This document shows, in pieces, positions 1 through 9,846 of a DNA stretch of 64,000 nt (the stretch's first letter is position 1; each line of letters starts with the position of its first letter). The notes under the pieces are model-generated. The model was not told the DNA's origin and made no database searches. It saw nothing but the letters and a program-made list of their open reading frames with translations. The position numbers were made by a program, and so were the translations under genes. Origin of the DNA: Porphyromonadaceae bacterium UBA7207 (lineage in GTDB: Bacteria > Bacteroidota > Bacteroidia > Bacteroidales > Muribaculaceae); the NCBI GenBank assembly GCA_002490635.1, contig DKUJ01000022.1:1-64000 (forward strand), written 5' to 3'.

Positions 1-632
1 GTGTTGATGATCACCTGCTCGCGGGTGGTGATGTTGAACACCACTGCTGTCTCGCTGTTGAGGCCGAGTTCCTTGTAGTTGGTGAGTTTGGCCTTGGAAG
101 CGTTGTAGACAATGAAGTCGGGGGTGAAGTCGGCAAGTTCCTCAGCGGTGGGGCGGATGAACATGTTGGTCACGAAGTGAGCCTGCCATGCCACTTCCAT
201 GATGAAGCGCACTGCCATGCGGGTGTCCTTGTTGGCGCCGCAGAAACCGTCGACAACGAAGAGCTTCTTGTTGGAGAGTTCGTCGATGGCGAGTTTTTTG
301 CAGGCTTTCCAGGCTTCTTCGCTGGCGGGTTTGTTATCGTTCTTGTATTCTTCGGTTGTCCACCATACAGTGTCCTTGCTCTTTTCGTCCAGAACAATGA
401 ATTTGTCTTTGGGCGAGCGGCCGGTGTAAACGCCGGTCATCACGTTCACTGCGCCGAGTTCGGTTTCAACACCGCGTTCGAAGCCTTCGAGGGTGGGAAG
501 GGTTTCGAGTTTGAAGAGTTCGTCGTAGGAGGGGTTGTAGAGCACTTCGGTGGTGCCTTCGATGCCGTATTTCTTGAGATCGGCCTCTACACCTGCCAGG
601 CGTGCTTTCTTGATTTCTTCAATCTTGCTCAT
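1..632 (-). CDS. pckA: Phosphoenolpyruvate carboxykinase (ATP), N-terminal part
   Basis: About 210 N-terminal residues are present; the rest lies beyond the left edge of the window. The translation opens MSKIEEIKKARLAG and contains the segment TGVYTGRSPKDKFIV, characteristic of ATP-dependent PEP carboxykinase near its N-terminus, followed by conserved WWTTEEYKN-type and VVDGFCGANKDTRMAVR-type stretches. The enzyme interconverts oxaloacetate plus ATP with PEP, CO2 and ADP in the cytoplasm. In gut Bacteroidales it usually runs in the carboxylating direction, feeding the fumarate/succinate branch of fermentation; this is family knowledge, not visible here. The ATG at 632 is preceded by a -7-like TACCTTTG (715-722) and an AT-rich leader of about 80 bases. 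It is followed on the same strand by nothing visible. Confidence 0.93.
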   Translation of the reverse strand, partial: MSKIEEIKKARLAGVEADLKKYGIEGTTEVLYNPSYDELFKLETLPTLEGFERGVETELGAVNVMTGVYTGRSPKDKFIVLDEKSKDTVWWTTEEYKNDNKPASEEAWKACKKLAIDELSNKKLFVVDGFCGANKDTRMAVRFIMEVAWQAHFVTNMFIRPTAEELADFTPDFIVYNASKAKLTNYKELGLNSETAVVFNITTREQVIIN

Positions 633-714
633 CTGAATGCTTGATTAAGTATTTATTGTTAATTGTTTTTGTCAGTTATCCGGAACAATGCCTCATACGG
701 CATTTTCAACACTG

Positions 715-722
715 CAAAGGTA
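715..722 (-). promoter_or_regulatory. Candidate -7 element of the pckA promoter
   Basis: The minus strand reads TACCTTTG, an exact match to the Bacteroidetes -7 consensus TAnnTTTG, about 83 bases upstream of the pckA ATG. I see no convincing TTTG at the -33 position, so this is a one-element call. Confidence 0.5.
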
Positions 723-864
723 CGCAATTTTTTATTGGCGGGGCTGAATAAAGAAAAATTTCTGTATTAATAAAATTTAATCGGGCGTGCCTTCTCTTTG
801 TTTTCTGATTTATTGAACATTGGCATGTACTCTATTGTTTGTCGCGCCAGGTTAACGCATCGTT

Positions 865-904
865 AAAAAAAACGGGCAGGCGCACCTTCTGTGGAGCGTC
901 TGCC
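865..904 (-). terminator. Intrinsic terminator after trmD
   Basis: Bases 875-883 pair with 896-904 (nine positions, one of them G-U), and on the minus strand the stem is followed by a run of eight T (865-872). It sits just downstream of the trmD stop. Confidence 0.75.
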
Positions 905-927
905 GCGGATTCCGGAGATTATGGCCG

Positions 928-1602
928 TTACTTGAGCAGTTCTGGGCGCAGGCGGGCTGTGCGCTCGAGCGACTGCTCATGCTTCCAGGCATCGATTCTG
1001 GCCTGGTGCCCGCTAAGGAGTATCTCGGGCACACTCCAGCCGTTGTACACCGCCGGACGGGTGTAAACCGGAGGTTCGAGAAGATTATCCTGGAAAGAAT
1101 CGGAGAGGGCGCTCTGCTCGTCGCCGATAGCACCGGGCAGCAGACGCACGATGGCATCGGTGATTATCGCCGCGGGCATCTCTCCGCCGGTAAGCACATA
1201 ATCCCCCACCGAAATCTCGCGGGTGATGAGGTGTTCGCGTATTCGGTAGTCGATGCCCTTGTAGTGTCCGCATAGAATCACGATATTCTTCAGCATCGAC
1301 AGGCTGTTGGCAATTTTTTGGTTAAACACCTCTCCGTCGGGTGCGGTGAAGATCACTTCGTCGTAGTCTCTCTGTGCCTTGAGGGCGTTCAGGCAGCGGT
1401 CGACAGGCTCTATCTGTATAACCATGCCGGCGTCGCCTCCGAAGGGATAGTCGTCTACCTTCCGGTAGCGGCCGGTGCTGTAGTCGCGTAGGTTGTGCAC
1501 ATGAATCTCGGCCAGACCCTTGTCGCAGGCACGGCGCACTATCGAGCATCCCAGGGGCGACTCGAGCATTTCGGGAAGTACTGTTATTATGTCGATTCTC
1601 AT
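928..1602 (-). CDS. trmD: tRNA (guanine-N1)-methyltransferase TrmD
   Basis: About 224 residues starting MRIDIITVLPEM, the normal TrmD opening. TrmD methylates N1 of G37 in tRNAs using S-adenosylmethionine and so prevents +1 frameshifting. The SPOUT-class knot segment GDYVLTGGEMPAA, followed by IVRLLPGAIG, is intact, as is the N-terminal FGGDAGMVIQ-like glycine-rich segment. Length is close to the usual 225-255. I chose the ATG at 1602; an in-frame TTG at 1626 would add eight non-conserved residues. A TATATTTG -7-like element lies at 1624-1631 and a strong terminator follows the gene, so it looks monocistronic. It is divergent from the SusC-like gene. Confidence 0.95.
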   Translation of the reverse strand: MRIDIITVLPEMLESPLGCSIVRRACDKGLAEIHVHNLRDYSTGRYRKVDDYPFGGDAGMVIQIEPVDRCLNALKAQRDYDEVIFTAPDGEVFNQKIANSLSMLKNIVILCGHYKGIDYRIREHLITREISVGDYVLTGGEMPAAIITDAIVRLLPGAIGDEQSALSDSFQDNLLEPPVYTRPAVYNGWSVPEILLSGHQARIDAWKHEQSLERTARLRPELLK

Positions 1603-1623
1603 CTGTGGCGGTGATTGGGAATG

Positions 1624-1631
1624 CAAATATA
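1624..1631 (-). promoter_or_regulatory. Candidate -7 element for trmD
   Basis: TATATTTG on the minus strand, 22 bases upstream of the trmD ATG, matches TAnnTTTG. No clear -33 TTTG is seen at the expected spacing. Confidence 0.4.
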
Positions 1632-1746
1632 GTTAATTCGCGGTGAAATGTAAAAACGAAGGCGCGACAGTGTTAAATCATAGCGTTAAACCTTAATAAT
1701 TGCAAAAAGAATTAGGCCGTTATATAGCTGGTCGGTAAAAAAATAG

Positions 1747-1754
1747 TAAGTTTG
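1747..1754 (+). promoter_or_regulatory. Candidate -7 element for the SusC/SusD locus
   Basis: TAAGTTTG matches TAnnTTTG and lies about 112 bases before the SusC-like ATG. A -33 TTTG is not evident. The resulting leader of about 100 bases holds a short hairpin (GCGGA at 1765-1769 with TCCGC at 1776-1780). No SusR, ECF sigma/anti-sigma pair or hybrid two-component regulator is encoded next to the locus. Confidence 0.4.
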
Positions 1755-1866
1755 TGCCAATATTGCGGAGCCTTATCCGCGGTCACGAATCTGATCTTTT
1801 GCTATAATCTTGCAACCCAATACACAAGCAATCTAAAAAAACTCTAAATAGACCAATGAAACAACC

Positions 1867-4800
1867 ATGAAAAAACAGCTATTCTTACTGTTCTTTTCGC
1901 TACTTGCACTGGTTAGCCAGGCGCGTACCGTTACAGGTACCGTGATTCAGGCTTCCGACGGCGAGCCCGTTACGGGCGCTTCCGTCGCAGTGAAGGGCGT
2001 GCCCGGAGGTGCCGTTACAGACATCGACGGACATTACACCATCAACGTTCCCGACGGCAAGGACGTGCTCGCATTCTCCTTCGTTGGCATGAAACCTCTG
2101 GAAGTACGCATCGGCGGACGCAGCGTCGTCGACGTGGCAATGGAGGAAAACTCCGAAGTGCTCTCCGAAGTGGTGGTAACCGCCATGGGTCAGAGCCAGG
2201 AAAAATCGCGACTGAACTTCTCGGTGCAGGAACTCCGCAGCGACGACGTCACTGCCGGACAGAGCGCCAACTTCGTCAACTCCCTTCAGGGCAAGGTTGC
2301 CGGTCTTCAGGTATCTACCGCCGGCGGCTCCCCCAACTCGGCTTCGCAGATCATTATCCGCGCCATCTCCTCGGTTAACCCCAGCCAGAGCAACGAACCT
2401 CTGTTCGTTGTCGACGGCATGCCCATCCGCGGCGGCGGTTCGTCGATGGCCGACCTCAACCCCGCCGACATCGAAAGCATGAGCGTGCTCAAGGGCGCCG
2501 CCGCTTCGGCACTCTACGGCCAGGAAGGCGCCAACGGTGTTATTCTCATCACCACAAAAGGTGGCAAGGACGGCAAAGTGACCGTGGTTGCCAACGGTGG
2601 CTGGGAATTCTCCAACGTGCTGCGCACTCCCCCGCTGCAGGACACCTATCTGGCTGGCTCCAACGGCTTCTACACCACCAACGCAACCGGTGGCTGGGGT
2701 CCCCGCCGCCAGGATTCCGACCCGTTCTACGACAACCTCGGCGACTTCCTCGGAACAGGCTTCATGCAGAAATACGACCTCAGCGTTTCCGGCGGTAACG
2801 AAAAATACTCTGCATACGCCTCGGCTTCGTTCATGGACAACAAAGGTGTTGTTCCCCAGGACTTCAAGAAAAAACTCACCGTGTTCGTGAAAGGCGAATT
2901 CAACCCCTCCGAACAGGTGAAGATTATGCTGAGCACCAACTTCGTGAACACCAACTCCCGCGGTTTCGGCAACAGCATGAGCACCGTCTACGGCTGGGCA
3001 ATCGACAAGGACATGAGCGACTACGCCCTGCCCAACGGCCTCCCCAACTGGAGCAACCGCTACGACGCATGGGACGAGCTCACCAACCGCCAGCGCCTCG
3101 ACGCAACCCTCTCGCCCTACTACGGACGCTACATGGACAAGAGCTCCACATCCGGCAGCCGTATTATCGTGAACGGCAGCATCCAGTACACCCCCATCCG
3201 CAACCTCTCCTTCACCGCCAAGGTGAACTACGACCTTTCCAACAGCGCCTACGAAAGCTCCACACGTCCGCGCTACAACCTCACCGACTTCATCCTCGAC
3301 GAAACCGGCAACCTGCCCTCCGACCTGCTCGAAGACTACCACGGCCGCATGGGTACATACGTATATCAGCCCTCCAAAGGCGAGCGCGTAACAGCCCAGC
3401 TCCTCGGTAACTACTACTGGGAAATCAACGACGACTTCAACCTCAACTTCTTCCTCGGCGGTGAATACTCCGACACCAAGGGAACTTCCGGCAACTTCGG
3501 CGGCAAGCACTTCATGCTCGACGGCGACTTCTACTCCTTCAACAACCTCGACAAGCAGTACTTCGGCATCGGCACAGGTGACTACAACCTCACCCTCAAC
3601 CACAGCAACCGCAACAAGTACGGCTACTTCGGCGAAATCCGCTTCGACTGGAACAAGATTATCCAGCTTTCTGCAACAGGACGTCTCGACGGTTCCTCCA
3701 CCCTCAAGCAGGTAAAGAGCCACTACTGGTATCCTTCTGTTACCGGCGGTATCATCTTCACCGAACTGCTGGGCATGCACTCCCAGGTGTTCAACTTCGG
3801 TAAAATCCGCGGTAACTGGGCAAAAGTTGGTAAGGACGCTCCCGCATGCGTGTTCTCCGACAACTACAAACAGTGGACAAACTTCCCCGACGGCGGCTTC
3901 GGTGTGAACCCCACACTCTCAAAAGCAATATGGCTCGAACCTGAAATGACAGGCTCCTGGGAAATCGGTGCCGACCTGCGCTTCTTCAACAACCGCACCC
4001 GACTTGACATAGCATACTACAACACAACAGTCGACAACCAGATTGTTACAGTACGTGTATCTCCCTCGGCAGGCACCATCCTGCAGACCCGCAACGAAGG
4101 TACCATCGAGAACTCCGGTATCGAAGCCACCTTCGTGCAGGAAATCCTTCGCAGCAAAGACTTCCAGTGGACCGCTACCCTCAACGTATCGCACAACCGC
4201 GGCCGACTGAAGAAACTCCCCGAGGACGTTTCCGAAATCACCAACGGACAGTACGGCGACATCTTCGCCAGCGCCTACGTAGGCCAGGCCACCACATCGC
4301 TCTCCGGTATCGACTACAAACGCAACGAGGCTGGCCAGGTGCTCATCGACGCCAACGGATATCCCATCATCTCGCCCAAGAAAGACACCTTCATCGGCAA
4401 CCGCGAACCCGACTGCCTTATCGGTCTGGGCTCTAACTTCGTGTGGAAAGACCTCTCAGTAGGCTTCCTCTTCGACGGACGCGTGGGCGGCGACGTGGCC
4501 AACATCACCGGCCGCGGCCTCCTCAGCAACGGCATGGACGCACGTTCGGCCAAATACCGCAACCACAAGGTAATATTCAACGGCGTGGTTGAAAATCCCG
4601 ACGGCACATACAGCCCCAACACAACCCCCGTTATCCTCGACCAGAGCACCATCAGCAACTACATACACTCTGTTTCTTCGAACTTCATCGAAGACGGCTC
4701 ATACATCCGTCTGAGCTACGTTACCGTGGGCTACGACTTCTCCAACCTGATGCGCCGCCTGGGCAGCCGCAACCCCGTGAAGGGTCTTAAACTCTCCTTC

Positions 4801-4953
4801 ACCGGCCGCAACCTCTTCCTGGCCACCCGCTACTCCGGCGCCGACCCGCAGGTTATGCCTGCCGCCACCGGTGGTACAGGCGCCATGGGCATCGACAACT
4901 ACTCCGTGCCCTCGATGCGCTCCTACAACATCAACCTCAACGTCTCCTTCTAA
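1867..4953 (+). CDS. SusC/RagA-family TonB-dependent outer membrane receptor
   Basis: A 1028-residue protein with a signal peptide (residues 1-19), a carboxypeptidase-D-like regulatory domain (about 20-105, RTVTGTVIQASDG onward), a plug domain (about 105-235, including LFVVDGMPIRG and the end motif NGVILITTKGG) and a long C-terminal barrel ending in the aromatic residue F of NLNVSF. SusC-type receptors import oligosaccharides or peptides captured by a partner SusD across the outer membrane, powered by TonB/ExbBD. The SusD partner begins 16 bases after the stop, so the two are certainly cotranscribed. Length is normal for the family. The substrate is not deducible; the downstream GHL10 enzyme hints at a glycan. 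No N-terminal sigma/anti-sigma signalling extension (STN domain) is visible. Confidence 0.95.
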   Translation: MKKQLFLLFFSLLALVSQARTVTGTVIQASDGEPVTGASVAVKGVPGGAVTDIDGHYTINVPDGKDVLAFSFVGMKPLEVRIGGRSVVDVAMEENSEVLSEVVVTAMGQSQEKSRLNFSVQELRSDDVTAGQSANFVNSLQGKVAGLQVSTAGGSPNSASQIIIRAISSVNPSQSNEPLFVVDGMPIRGGGSSMADLNPADIESMSVLKGAAASALYGQEGANGVILITTKGGKDGKVTVVANGGWEFSNVLRTPPLQDTYLAGSNGFYTTNATGGWGPRRQDSDPFYDNLGDFLGTGFMQKYDLSVSGGNEKYSAYASASFMDNKGVVPQDFKKKLTVFVKGEFNPSEQVKIMLSTNFVNTNSRGFGNSMSTVYGWAIDKDMSDYALPNGLPNWSNRYDAWDELTNRQRLDATLSPYYGRYMDKSSTSGSRIIVNGSIQYTPIRNLSFTAKVNYDLSNSAYESSTRPRYNLTDFILDETGNLPSDLLEDYHGRMGTYVYQPSKGERVTAQLLGNYYWEINDDFNLNFFLGGEYSDTKGTSGNFGGKHFMLDGDFYSFNNLDKQYFGIGTGDYNLTLNHSNRNKYGYFGEIRFDWNKIIQLSATGRLDGSSTLKQVKSHYWYPSVTGGIIFTELLGMHSQVFNFGKIRGNWAKVGKDAPACVFSDNYKQWTNFPDGGFGVNPTLSKAIWLEPEMTGSWEIGADLRFFNNRTRLDIAYYNTTVDNQIVTVRVSPSAGTILQTRNEGTIENSGIEATFVQEILRSKDFQWTATLNVSHNRGRLKKLPEDVSEITNGQYGDIFASAYVGQATTSLSGIDYKRNEAGQVLIDANGYPIISPKKDTFIGNREPDCLIGLGSNFVWKDLSVGFLFDGRVGGDVANITGRGLLSNGMDARSAKYRNHKVIFNGVVENPDGTYSPNTTPVILDQSTISNYIHSVSSNFIEDGSYIRLSYVTVGYDFSNLMRRLGSRNPVKGLKLSFTGRNLFLATRYSGADPQVMPAATGGTGAMGIDNYSVPSMRSYNINLNVSF

Positions 4954-4968
4954 CATCTCCGACAACCC

Positions 4969-6816
4969 ATGAAGTTCAATATAACCAAGATACTGGCAGC
5001 CGGAGCCCTCGCTCTCGCAGCAGTTTCCTGCGACGACGTTCTGGTCGACAACGTCAACCCGGACGCCGCCCACGCCAACACCGCCGAACGCGGTCTGCCC
5101 GTGGTGGTGTTCTACGCCTCGCAGATCAACTACGACCACGCCGAATACTACGTGTACCTCTCGCAGTGTCTCACCACTATGAACAAGGCCACGAAAGGCA
5201 CATTCCCCTACAAAGAAGGATGGGAATTCCTGAGCACCAACCGTCACCCCCAGTGGCGCCGCCACTTCTACGACATCGGCGTGAACGTGAACGAGCTCAT
5301 CAAGAACAGCCAGGAACTGGGTTCGCCCAACTATGAGCTTATCGGCCGCACAATCCGCCTGCTCTCCACCCAGCTCACCACCGACGCCTGGGGCGACATG
5401 CCCCGCAGCGAGGCATACCAGAGCAACTCGCCCCACTACGACACCCAGGCCTCCATCTACGCATGGATGCTCCAGGAAGCCGACGAACTCATTGCAATGT
5501 ACAACGACCCCGCAATCGTGGAATCCGAAGGCAACCACAACATCACCGCTGCCATGGACCGCGTTTATGCCGGCGACCTCAACAAATGGAAAGGTCTCGT
5601 GCAGGCTCTCAAGGCACGCATCCTGCTGCGCAACATCCCCAACGTGGACCGCAGCCCCGCCATGTGCCAGAAAATCAGCCAGGCCGCACAGGACGCTATC
5701 GACACATGGCGTTCCGGCGACCTCCTCTACGGCTCCTGGTTCGGCAACGAACCCCGCTACAACTACGTGCAGGGCGGCGTGGGCGAAAGCGCATGTCCCT
5801 GGAGCGCAGCCCAGCCTGTGATCAACTCCTGGGAAAGCCGTGCAAACCTGCTCACTACCGCTGTGCCCTCCAAGTTCTTCATCCAGGACTGCATGGGTGT
5901 GATCGAACCCGGCGTGGAAGGCAAACAGGGCTACTGGAACATCGAGAACGGCTACGGCTGCGACCCCCGTCTGATGCTCCTGCTCAAACCCAACGACGGC
6001 CCCTCGTCGCCCTCGAGCACATCCAAGCAGGTGATGATCCGCTACCTCGAGAACAACATCGGCGCAGGAACCACATACAAACAGACCAACTTCCCCGACA
6101 TGTACTGCGGCGCCTACGCAGCATCCACCGGTGCCTACAACCCCATTTTCACAATGGAGGAACTCTACTTCATCAAAGCTGAGGCTCAGTACTGGCTGGG
6201 TAACAAAGTGGAAGCATGCGCTCTCGCCAAGGAAGCAACACAGTGGAACGTTCAGCGCCACCTCGACCGCTATCTGGCCGACAACAACGGCCAGTATCCC
6301 GCCAGCGGCAACAAACCCGGCGGTGAAAAAGCTACCGAGCGCTACGAACGCCAGCTCGTGGCATTCTTCGAGAACGAAGGTGTGAAGCGTTGCAAACCCG
6401 TGAGCGAAATCGGCAACAAGCACTACTTCTTCGACGAATCCAACTACACACTCTCGGATCTGATGATTCAGAAGTATATCTCCATGTATATGCTCCCCGA
6501 GCAGTGGACCGACATGCGCCGCTACCACTACTCCAACAACCGCAACGGCTACGGAATCGGCGATGCACAGGAAATCATCTACCCCACCCTGCGCCGACCC
6601 TACAACCTCTATGCCGCATACTGGATCGACGGTATGAGCAACGCCGAACAGGAGAACGCATGGGTATACCGTCTCAACTACGACCCCGAGACCGAAGAAA
6701 AATACAATGCGGCCGAACTCGACCGCCTCGGTGCCTCCAAGAACCCCGCATGGCTGCGCAAACCCATGATCTGGTCGGAGGACTACGGTGTACGCACATC
6801 CCTCACCGCTGAATAA
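4969..6816 (+). CDS. SusD/RagB-family surface nutrient-binding lipoprotein
   Basis: A 615-residue lipoprotein. The signal peptide ends in LAAVSC with the lipidated cysteine at residue 21. The body has the helix-rich layout of SusD/RagB proteins, with the DAWGDMP segment, a FTMEELYFIKAEAQ helix typical of the C-terminal TPR-like half, and a final MIWSEDYGVR region. SusD proteins sit as a lid on the SusC barrel and bind the substrate at the cell surface. It follows its SusC by 16 bases and precedes another lipoprotein. Slightly longer than the common 500-600 residues. Confidence 0.92.
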   Translation: MKFNITKILAAGALALAAVSCDDVLVDNVNPDAAHANTAERGLPVVVFYASQINYDHAEYYVYLSQCLTTMNKATKGTFPYKEGWEFLSTNRHPQWRRHFYDIGVNVNELIKNSQELGSPNYELIGRTIRLLSTQLTTDAWGDMPRSEAYQSNSPHYDTQASIYAWMLQEADELIAMYNDPAIVESEGNHNITAAMDRVYAGDLNKWKGLVQALKARILLRNIPNVDRSPAMCQKISQAAQDAIDTWRSGDLLYGSWFGNEPRYNYVQGGVGESACPWSAAQPVINSWESRANLLTTAVPSKFFIQDCMGVIEPGVEGKQGYWNIENGYGCDPRLMLLLKPNDGPSSPSSTSKQVMIRYLENNIGAGTTYKQTNFPDMYCGAYAASTGAYNPIFTMEELYFIKAEAQYWLGNKVEACALAKEATQWNVQRHLDRYLADNNGQYPASGNKPGGEKATERYERQLVAFFENEGVKRCKPVSEIGNKHYFFDESNYTLSDLMIQKYISMYMLPEQWTDMRRYHYSNNRNGYGIGDAQEIIYPTLRRPYNLYAAYWIDGMSNAEQENAWVYRLNYDPETEEKYNAAELDRLGASKNPAWLRKPMIWSEDYGVRTSLTAE

Positions 6817-6861
6817 TCTCTCTCCAACGTGTACAACAAGCACAAAAACGGTAATTCGAAA

Positions 6862-7974
6862 ATGAAACTTAATATCACCAAAGTCCTGCTCCCGGCCATG
6901 GCAGCCGCAGCCATGACCGGCTGCGCCAACCACGACCTGATACCCGACATCACCGAGGTGGGTCAGGCTGTGCCCACAGTCTACTGGGAAGTGGGTTCCA
7001 CAGTCTGCAAGGCAGGCGAATCCTTCTCCTTCAAGGGCAAATACAACAACCTTCCCGGCCGCACACCCCTGCGCTCGGAAGTGTGGTACCAGATTGTCCG
7101 CAACGACAACGCACAGGTAAGCGCCTCTCTCGCGGGCAAAGCCCTGAGCTACACACAGACCGTTGCCAACGTGGACACCATGCGCTCTTTCCAGTGCCAT
7201 GCCGTGTATCCACACCAGGAAGAATACTGGGACGGCCACCAGAACATCGTGAATGGCGTTGTGCCCGTGAGCCGCACCCTCTCGCCCGTGCGCTGGGTAG
7301 AACCCGAGGAATGGGATCAGGAACGCTTCAACACATACTATCCCGAAGGTTTCGCTGCCGAATTCCTCGCCAAGGTGTACGAATACCTCACCTCCGAGGA
7401 AAGCGCTCCGTCCTACTATGCGGCACTGCGTAACGTATATCTGAACTACAACTTCACCAACGAGCAGTTCACAGCTGTAGGTCTTCCCCAAATCGATCTC
7501 TCCGGCGACGATGGCGGCGCCGGCAACAAGAGCGAAGCATGGTTCACCACAACAGAGCAGGAGCCCGAAAACGTGATCGGCGTGTACTTCATCACCTACG
7601 ATGAGAACGGCAAAACAATCTACAACGAACGTCCTGCCGACTACACCCCCTCCGAAGGCCAGGTGGTATATCCCGTCTACAAAGCTGCCGAATGGGTTTT
7701 CTGCCGCTACGACGACAACACCGGCACCATTGTCAACTCCGTACGCAACGAGTGGCTGCCCAAATTCCGCACTCTGCTGGAGAACATCCCCTTCCAGGAC
7801 TGGATTTATGATTCCTCCAACGGCGTATACAAAGTCGAGTTCTCCCGCGCCTACGACGTTCTGGCTCAGTTCCGCTCCTACGACAAGGAGACTTCGCGCC
7901 TCAACGACCCCGACGCACCCGAATATGAAGGCGTGACCTCGCCCACCGATCTCAAGACAATTGCCATCAACTAA
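6862..7974 (+). CDS. Putative surface lipoprotein of the SusCD locus
   Basis: About 370 residues. I chose the ATG at 6862 because it gives a clean lipoprotein signal, MKLNITKVLL to TGCANHD with the cysteine at residue 21; its first seven residues nearly match those of the SusD-like protein (MKFNITK). An in-frame GTG at 6829 would add eleven residues in front. After the signal comes a beta-rich segment (about 30-110) with the feel of an Ig-like domain, then a mixed alpha/beta part with no motif I recognise. Position suggests a SusE/F-like accessory substrate-binding protein, but I see no sequence signature that proves it. Function unknown. Confidence 0.75.
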   Translation: MKLNITKVLLPAMAAAAMTGCANHDLIPDITEVGQAVPTVYWEVGSTVCKAGESFSFKGKYNNLPGRTPLRSEVWYQIVRNDNAQVSASLAGKALSYTQTVANVDTMRSFQCHAVYPHQEEYWDGHQNIVNGVVPVSRTLSPVRWVEPEEWDQERFNTYYPEGFAAEFLAKVYEYLTSEESAPSYYAALRNVYLNYNFTNEQFTAVGLPQIDLSGDDGGAGNKSEAWFTTTEQEPENVIGVYFITYDENGKTIYNERPADYTPSEGQVVYPVYKAAEWVFCRYDDNTGTIVNSVRNEWLPKFRTLLENIPFQDWIYDSSNGVYKVEFSRAYDVLAQFRSYDKETSRLNDPDAPEYEGVTSPTDLKTIAIN

Positions 7975-7995
7975 TACTTCCAAAACCACGCAAGC

Positions 7996-9735
7996 ATGAA
8001 AATCTATAGCAAAATAGCCGTGGCACTGGCAGCAGGTGCGATGGCAGCAGGCTGCGTCGACAAGGAAATCGACGAACAGTTCTTCCCCAACCCCGACGTT
8101 GACTTCACTTACGCTGTCGACGGCGACGAATACCAGTACGACTTCTATGTGGTGTCCACCATCAAGTTCAACAACACTTCGTCGGCTTCGGGCAACTTCA
8201 CATGGGACTTCGGCGACGGCACAACCTCCACCGAGGTAAGCCCAACCCACAAGTATGAACGTGCTGGCCTCTACCAGGTAAAGCTCACCCACGACACCAA
8301 AGGCTCCTGCACATATCCTCTGATGGTGTACGATATCACACCGGTGCTCACCATGGCTTCGTCGTCCACCGAAATCGTGGAGTTCAACAACACCACCGTC
8401 ACCTTCAACCTCGAGCTCCCCAACCCCGATAACCTGCCCGTGCGCTACGAATGGACATTCCCCGAAGGCACAACCTACGAGGACGGTACCGAAGTACGCA
8501 CATTCACCGGCTTCTCCGATGCCGAAGGCAATATTTCCTATCCCGCTCCTGTGAAATTCCGCAACATCGGTTCGCAGCGCGTCGATATCCGCACATTCTT
8601 TGACACCGAAGGTGAGAACCGCCGCCTCGAAGACGCCTACCTCAACGTGCAGGTAGGCCTCAGCGAACCGGCTCCCACACTGTACTACGCTCAGCGCGGC
8701 GGCAACATCAAGGCCCTCAAACTGCTCGAGTCCATTCCCGAAGGCACGAAAGTGCTTCCCTACGACATGGGTGTGCAGTCCGGCGCAACTGTGTTCAACC
8801 TCTGCTACTCCGACGTTACAGCTGCCATTGACGACGAGGGCAACACCGAAACCCAGGGCTGGGTTTACATTCTCGACGCCGGCAAGCAGTACTACTTCAT
8901 AAACGATGAGGACGGCGTGCTCGGCGACGGCAAAATCACCGCCATGCGCACCGACGGCACCAACGTGAACACCATGATTACCAACGTCGGCGGTGCTGCG
9001 TTCCTCGATCCATTCATCGGCTGCGTACATAACGGCCAGCTCTACTACACCGACCGTAACACCGGTACTTCCGCCATCGACGTCACTACCCGCGGCGCCG
9101 TGCAAGGCAAGATATCCAACTCGCAGCGCGACACCTACGCATGGCAGAACAACCTCATTCCCTACTACGGCCGCGGCATCTCCTACGGTGCCATCTCCAA
9201 CGGTCTGTTCCGCGATTCCGCCGGTTACTGGTGGTGGGGCAAGAAGTACAACGGTGAAGGTATCTTCCGCTTCCGCGACTCCGACATCTACACCACCCAG
9301 AAAGATGCCGAAGCTGCCGGCCTCCCCGGTCCTGTTGTCCTCAACGGTATCCGTGCGAGCTGCTTCGCAATCGACGAGACACACCAGGCTCTCTATGTAT
9401 GGCGCCGCTCTCCCGATCCCGGTCTGCTGGTTTACCGTCTGCCCAAAATCAACGAAACCATCACCATCGAAGAGAACCCCGAAGTATTCATAGCCATGGA
9501 AGCCGATCCCGTGAATACCACTGATGCGGAAGGTCTCTACACAACCCAGATGGCTGTCGATGCCACAAACGGTCGCGTATACTTCTGCTACCGTCCCGCA
9601 AACGGCGACGAATCGGGAGTGGCTGCAGGTATCAACTACTACGATCCCAACGACAAGAAAGTGCACAAATACGGCGACACTTCCGACCTCGGAACCGGCA
9701 TCGTGATCAATCCCAATCCGACAAAACTTTTCTAA
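7996..9735 (+). CDS. PKD-domain lipoprotein with a propeller-like C-terminal region
   Basis: A 579-residue lipoprotein with lipid-attachment cysteine at about residue 20 (AAGCVDK). A PKD/Ig-like domain follows, with the diagnostic WDFGDG motif at about 70-75 and a second beta-sandwich segment near 115-210. From about 225 onward the sequence repeats short beta-rich units with phrases such as YYAQRGGNIKAL, GWVYILDAGKQYY and GQLYYTDRNTG, suggesting a beta-propeller. PKD and propeller folds in SusCD loci commonly present or bind glycans at the surface; that role is inferred. It is the last gene before a strong terminator at 9769-9815. Confidence 0.8.
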   Translation: MKIYSKIAVALAAGAMAAGCVDKEIDEQFFPNPDVDFTYAVDGDEYQYDFYVVSTIKFNNTSSASGNFTWDFGDGTTSTEVSPTHKYERAGLYQVKLTHDTKGSCTYPLMVYDITPVLTMASSSTEIVEFNNTTVTFNLELPNPDNLPVRYEWTFPEGTTYEDGTEVRTFTGFSDAEGNISYPAPVKFRNIGSQRVDIRTFFDTEGENRRLEDAYLNVQVGLSEPAPTLYYAQRGGNIKALKLLESIPEGTKVLPYDMGVQSGATVFNLCYSDVTAAIDDEGNTETQGWVYILDAGKQYYFINDEDGVLGDGKITAMRTDGTNVNTMITNVGGAAFLDPFIGCVHNGQLYYTDRNTGTSAIDVTTRGAVQGKISNSQRDTYAWQNNLIPYYGRGISYGAISNGLFRDSAGYWWWGKKYNGEGIFRFRDSDIYTTQKDAEAAGLPGPVVLNGIRASCFAIDETHQALYVWRRSPDPGLLVYRLPKINETITIEENPEVFIAMEADPVNTTDAEGLYTTQMAVDATNGRVYFCYRPANGDESGVAAGINYYDPNDKKVHKYGDTSDLGTGIVINPNPTKLF

Positions 9736-9768
9736 TCCTTCCCTACGGCCTCTTCGGCCGGAAAAACC

Positions 9769-9815
9769 GAATGAAGGGGCGCGGCAACAGCCGCCGCCCC
9801 TTCATTCTTTCTCTA
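9769..9815 (+). terminator. Intrinsic terminator after the PKD lipoprotein
   Basis: A stem of 17 pairs with one bulged base joins 9769-9785 to 9790-9807 around a tetraloop, followed by a T-rich tract (TTTCTCTATT). It separates the SusC-SusD-lipoprotein-PKD unit from the GHL10 gene, which may be reached by readthrough or have its own promoter. Confidence 0.75.
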
Positions 9816-9846
9816 TTACAACAACAATCCGATTCTAAACCTCACC

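Noticed and set aside
1900..3780. A 626-codon minus-strand frame inside the SusC-like gene
   Set aside because: Antisense shadow of a clear TonB-dependent receptor; no recognisable domain.
4699..9666. A 1655-codon open frame on the minus strand spanning the SusD, lipoprotein and PKD genes
   Set aside because: It lies antisense to four convincing genes, is Val/Gly/His/Cys-rich without any motif or start signal, and arises because C-ending codons on the coding strand leave few stops on the other.
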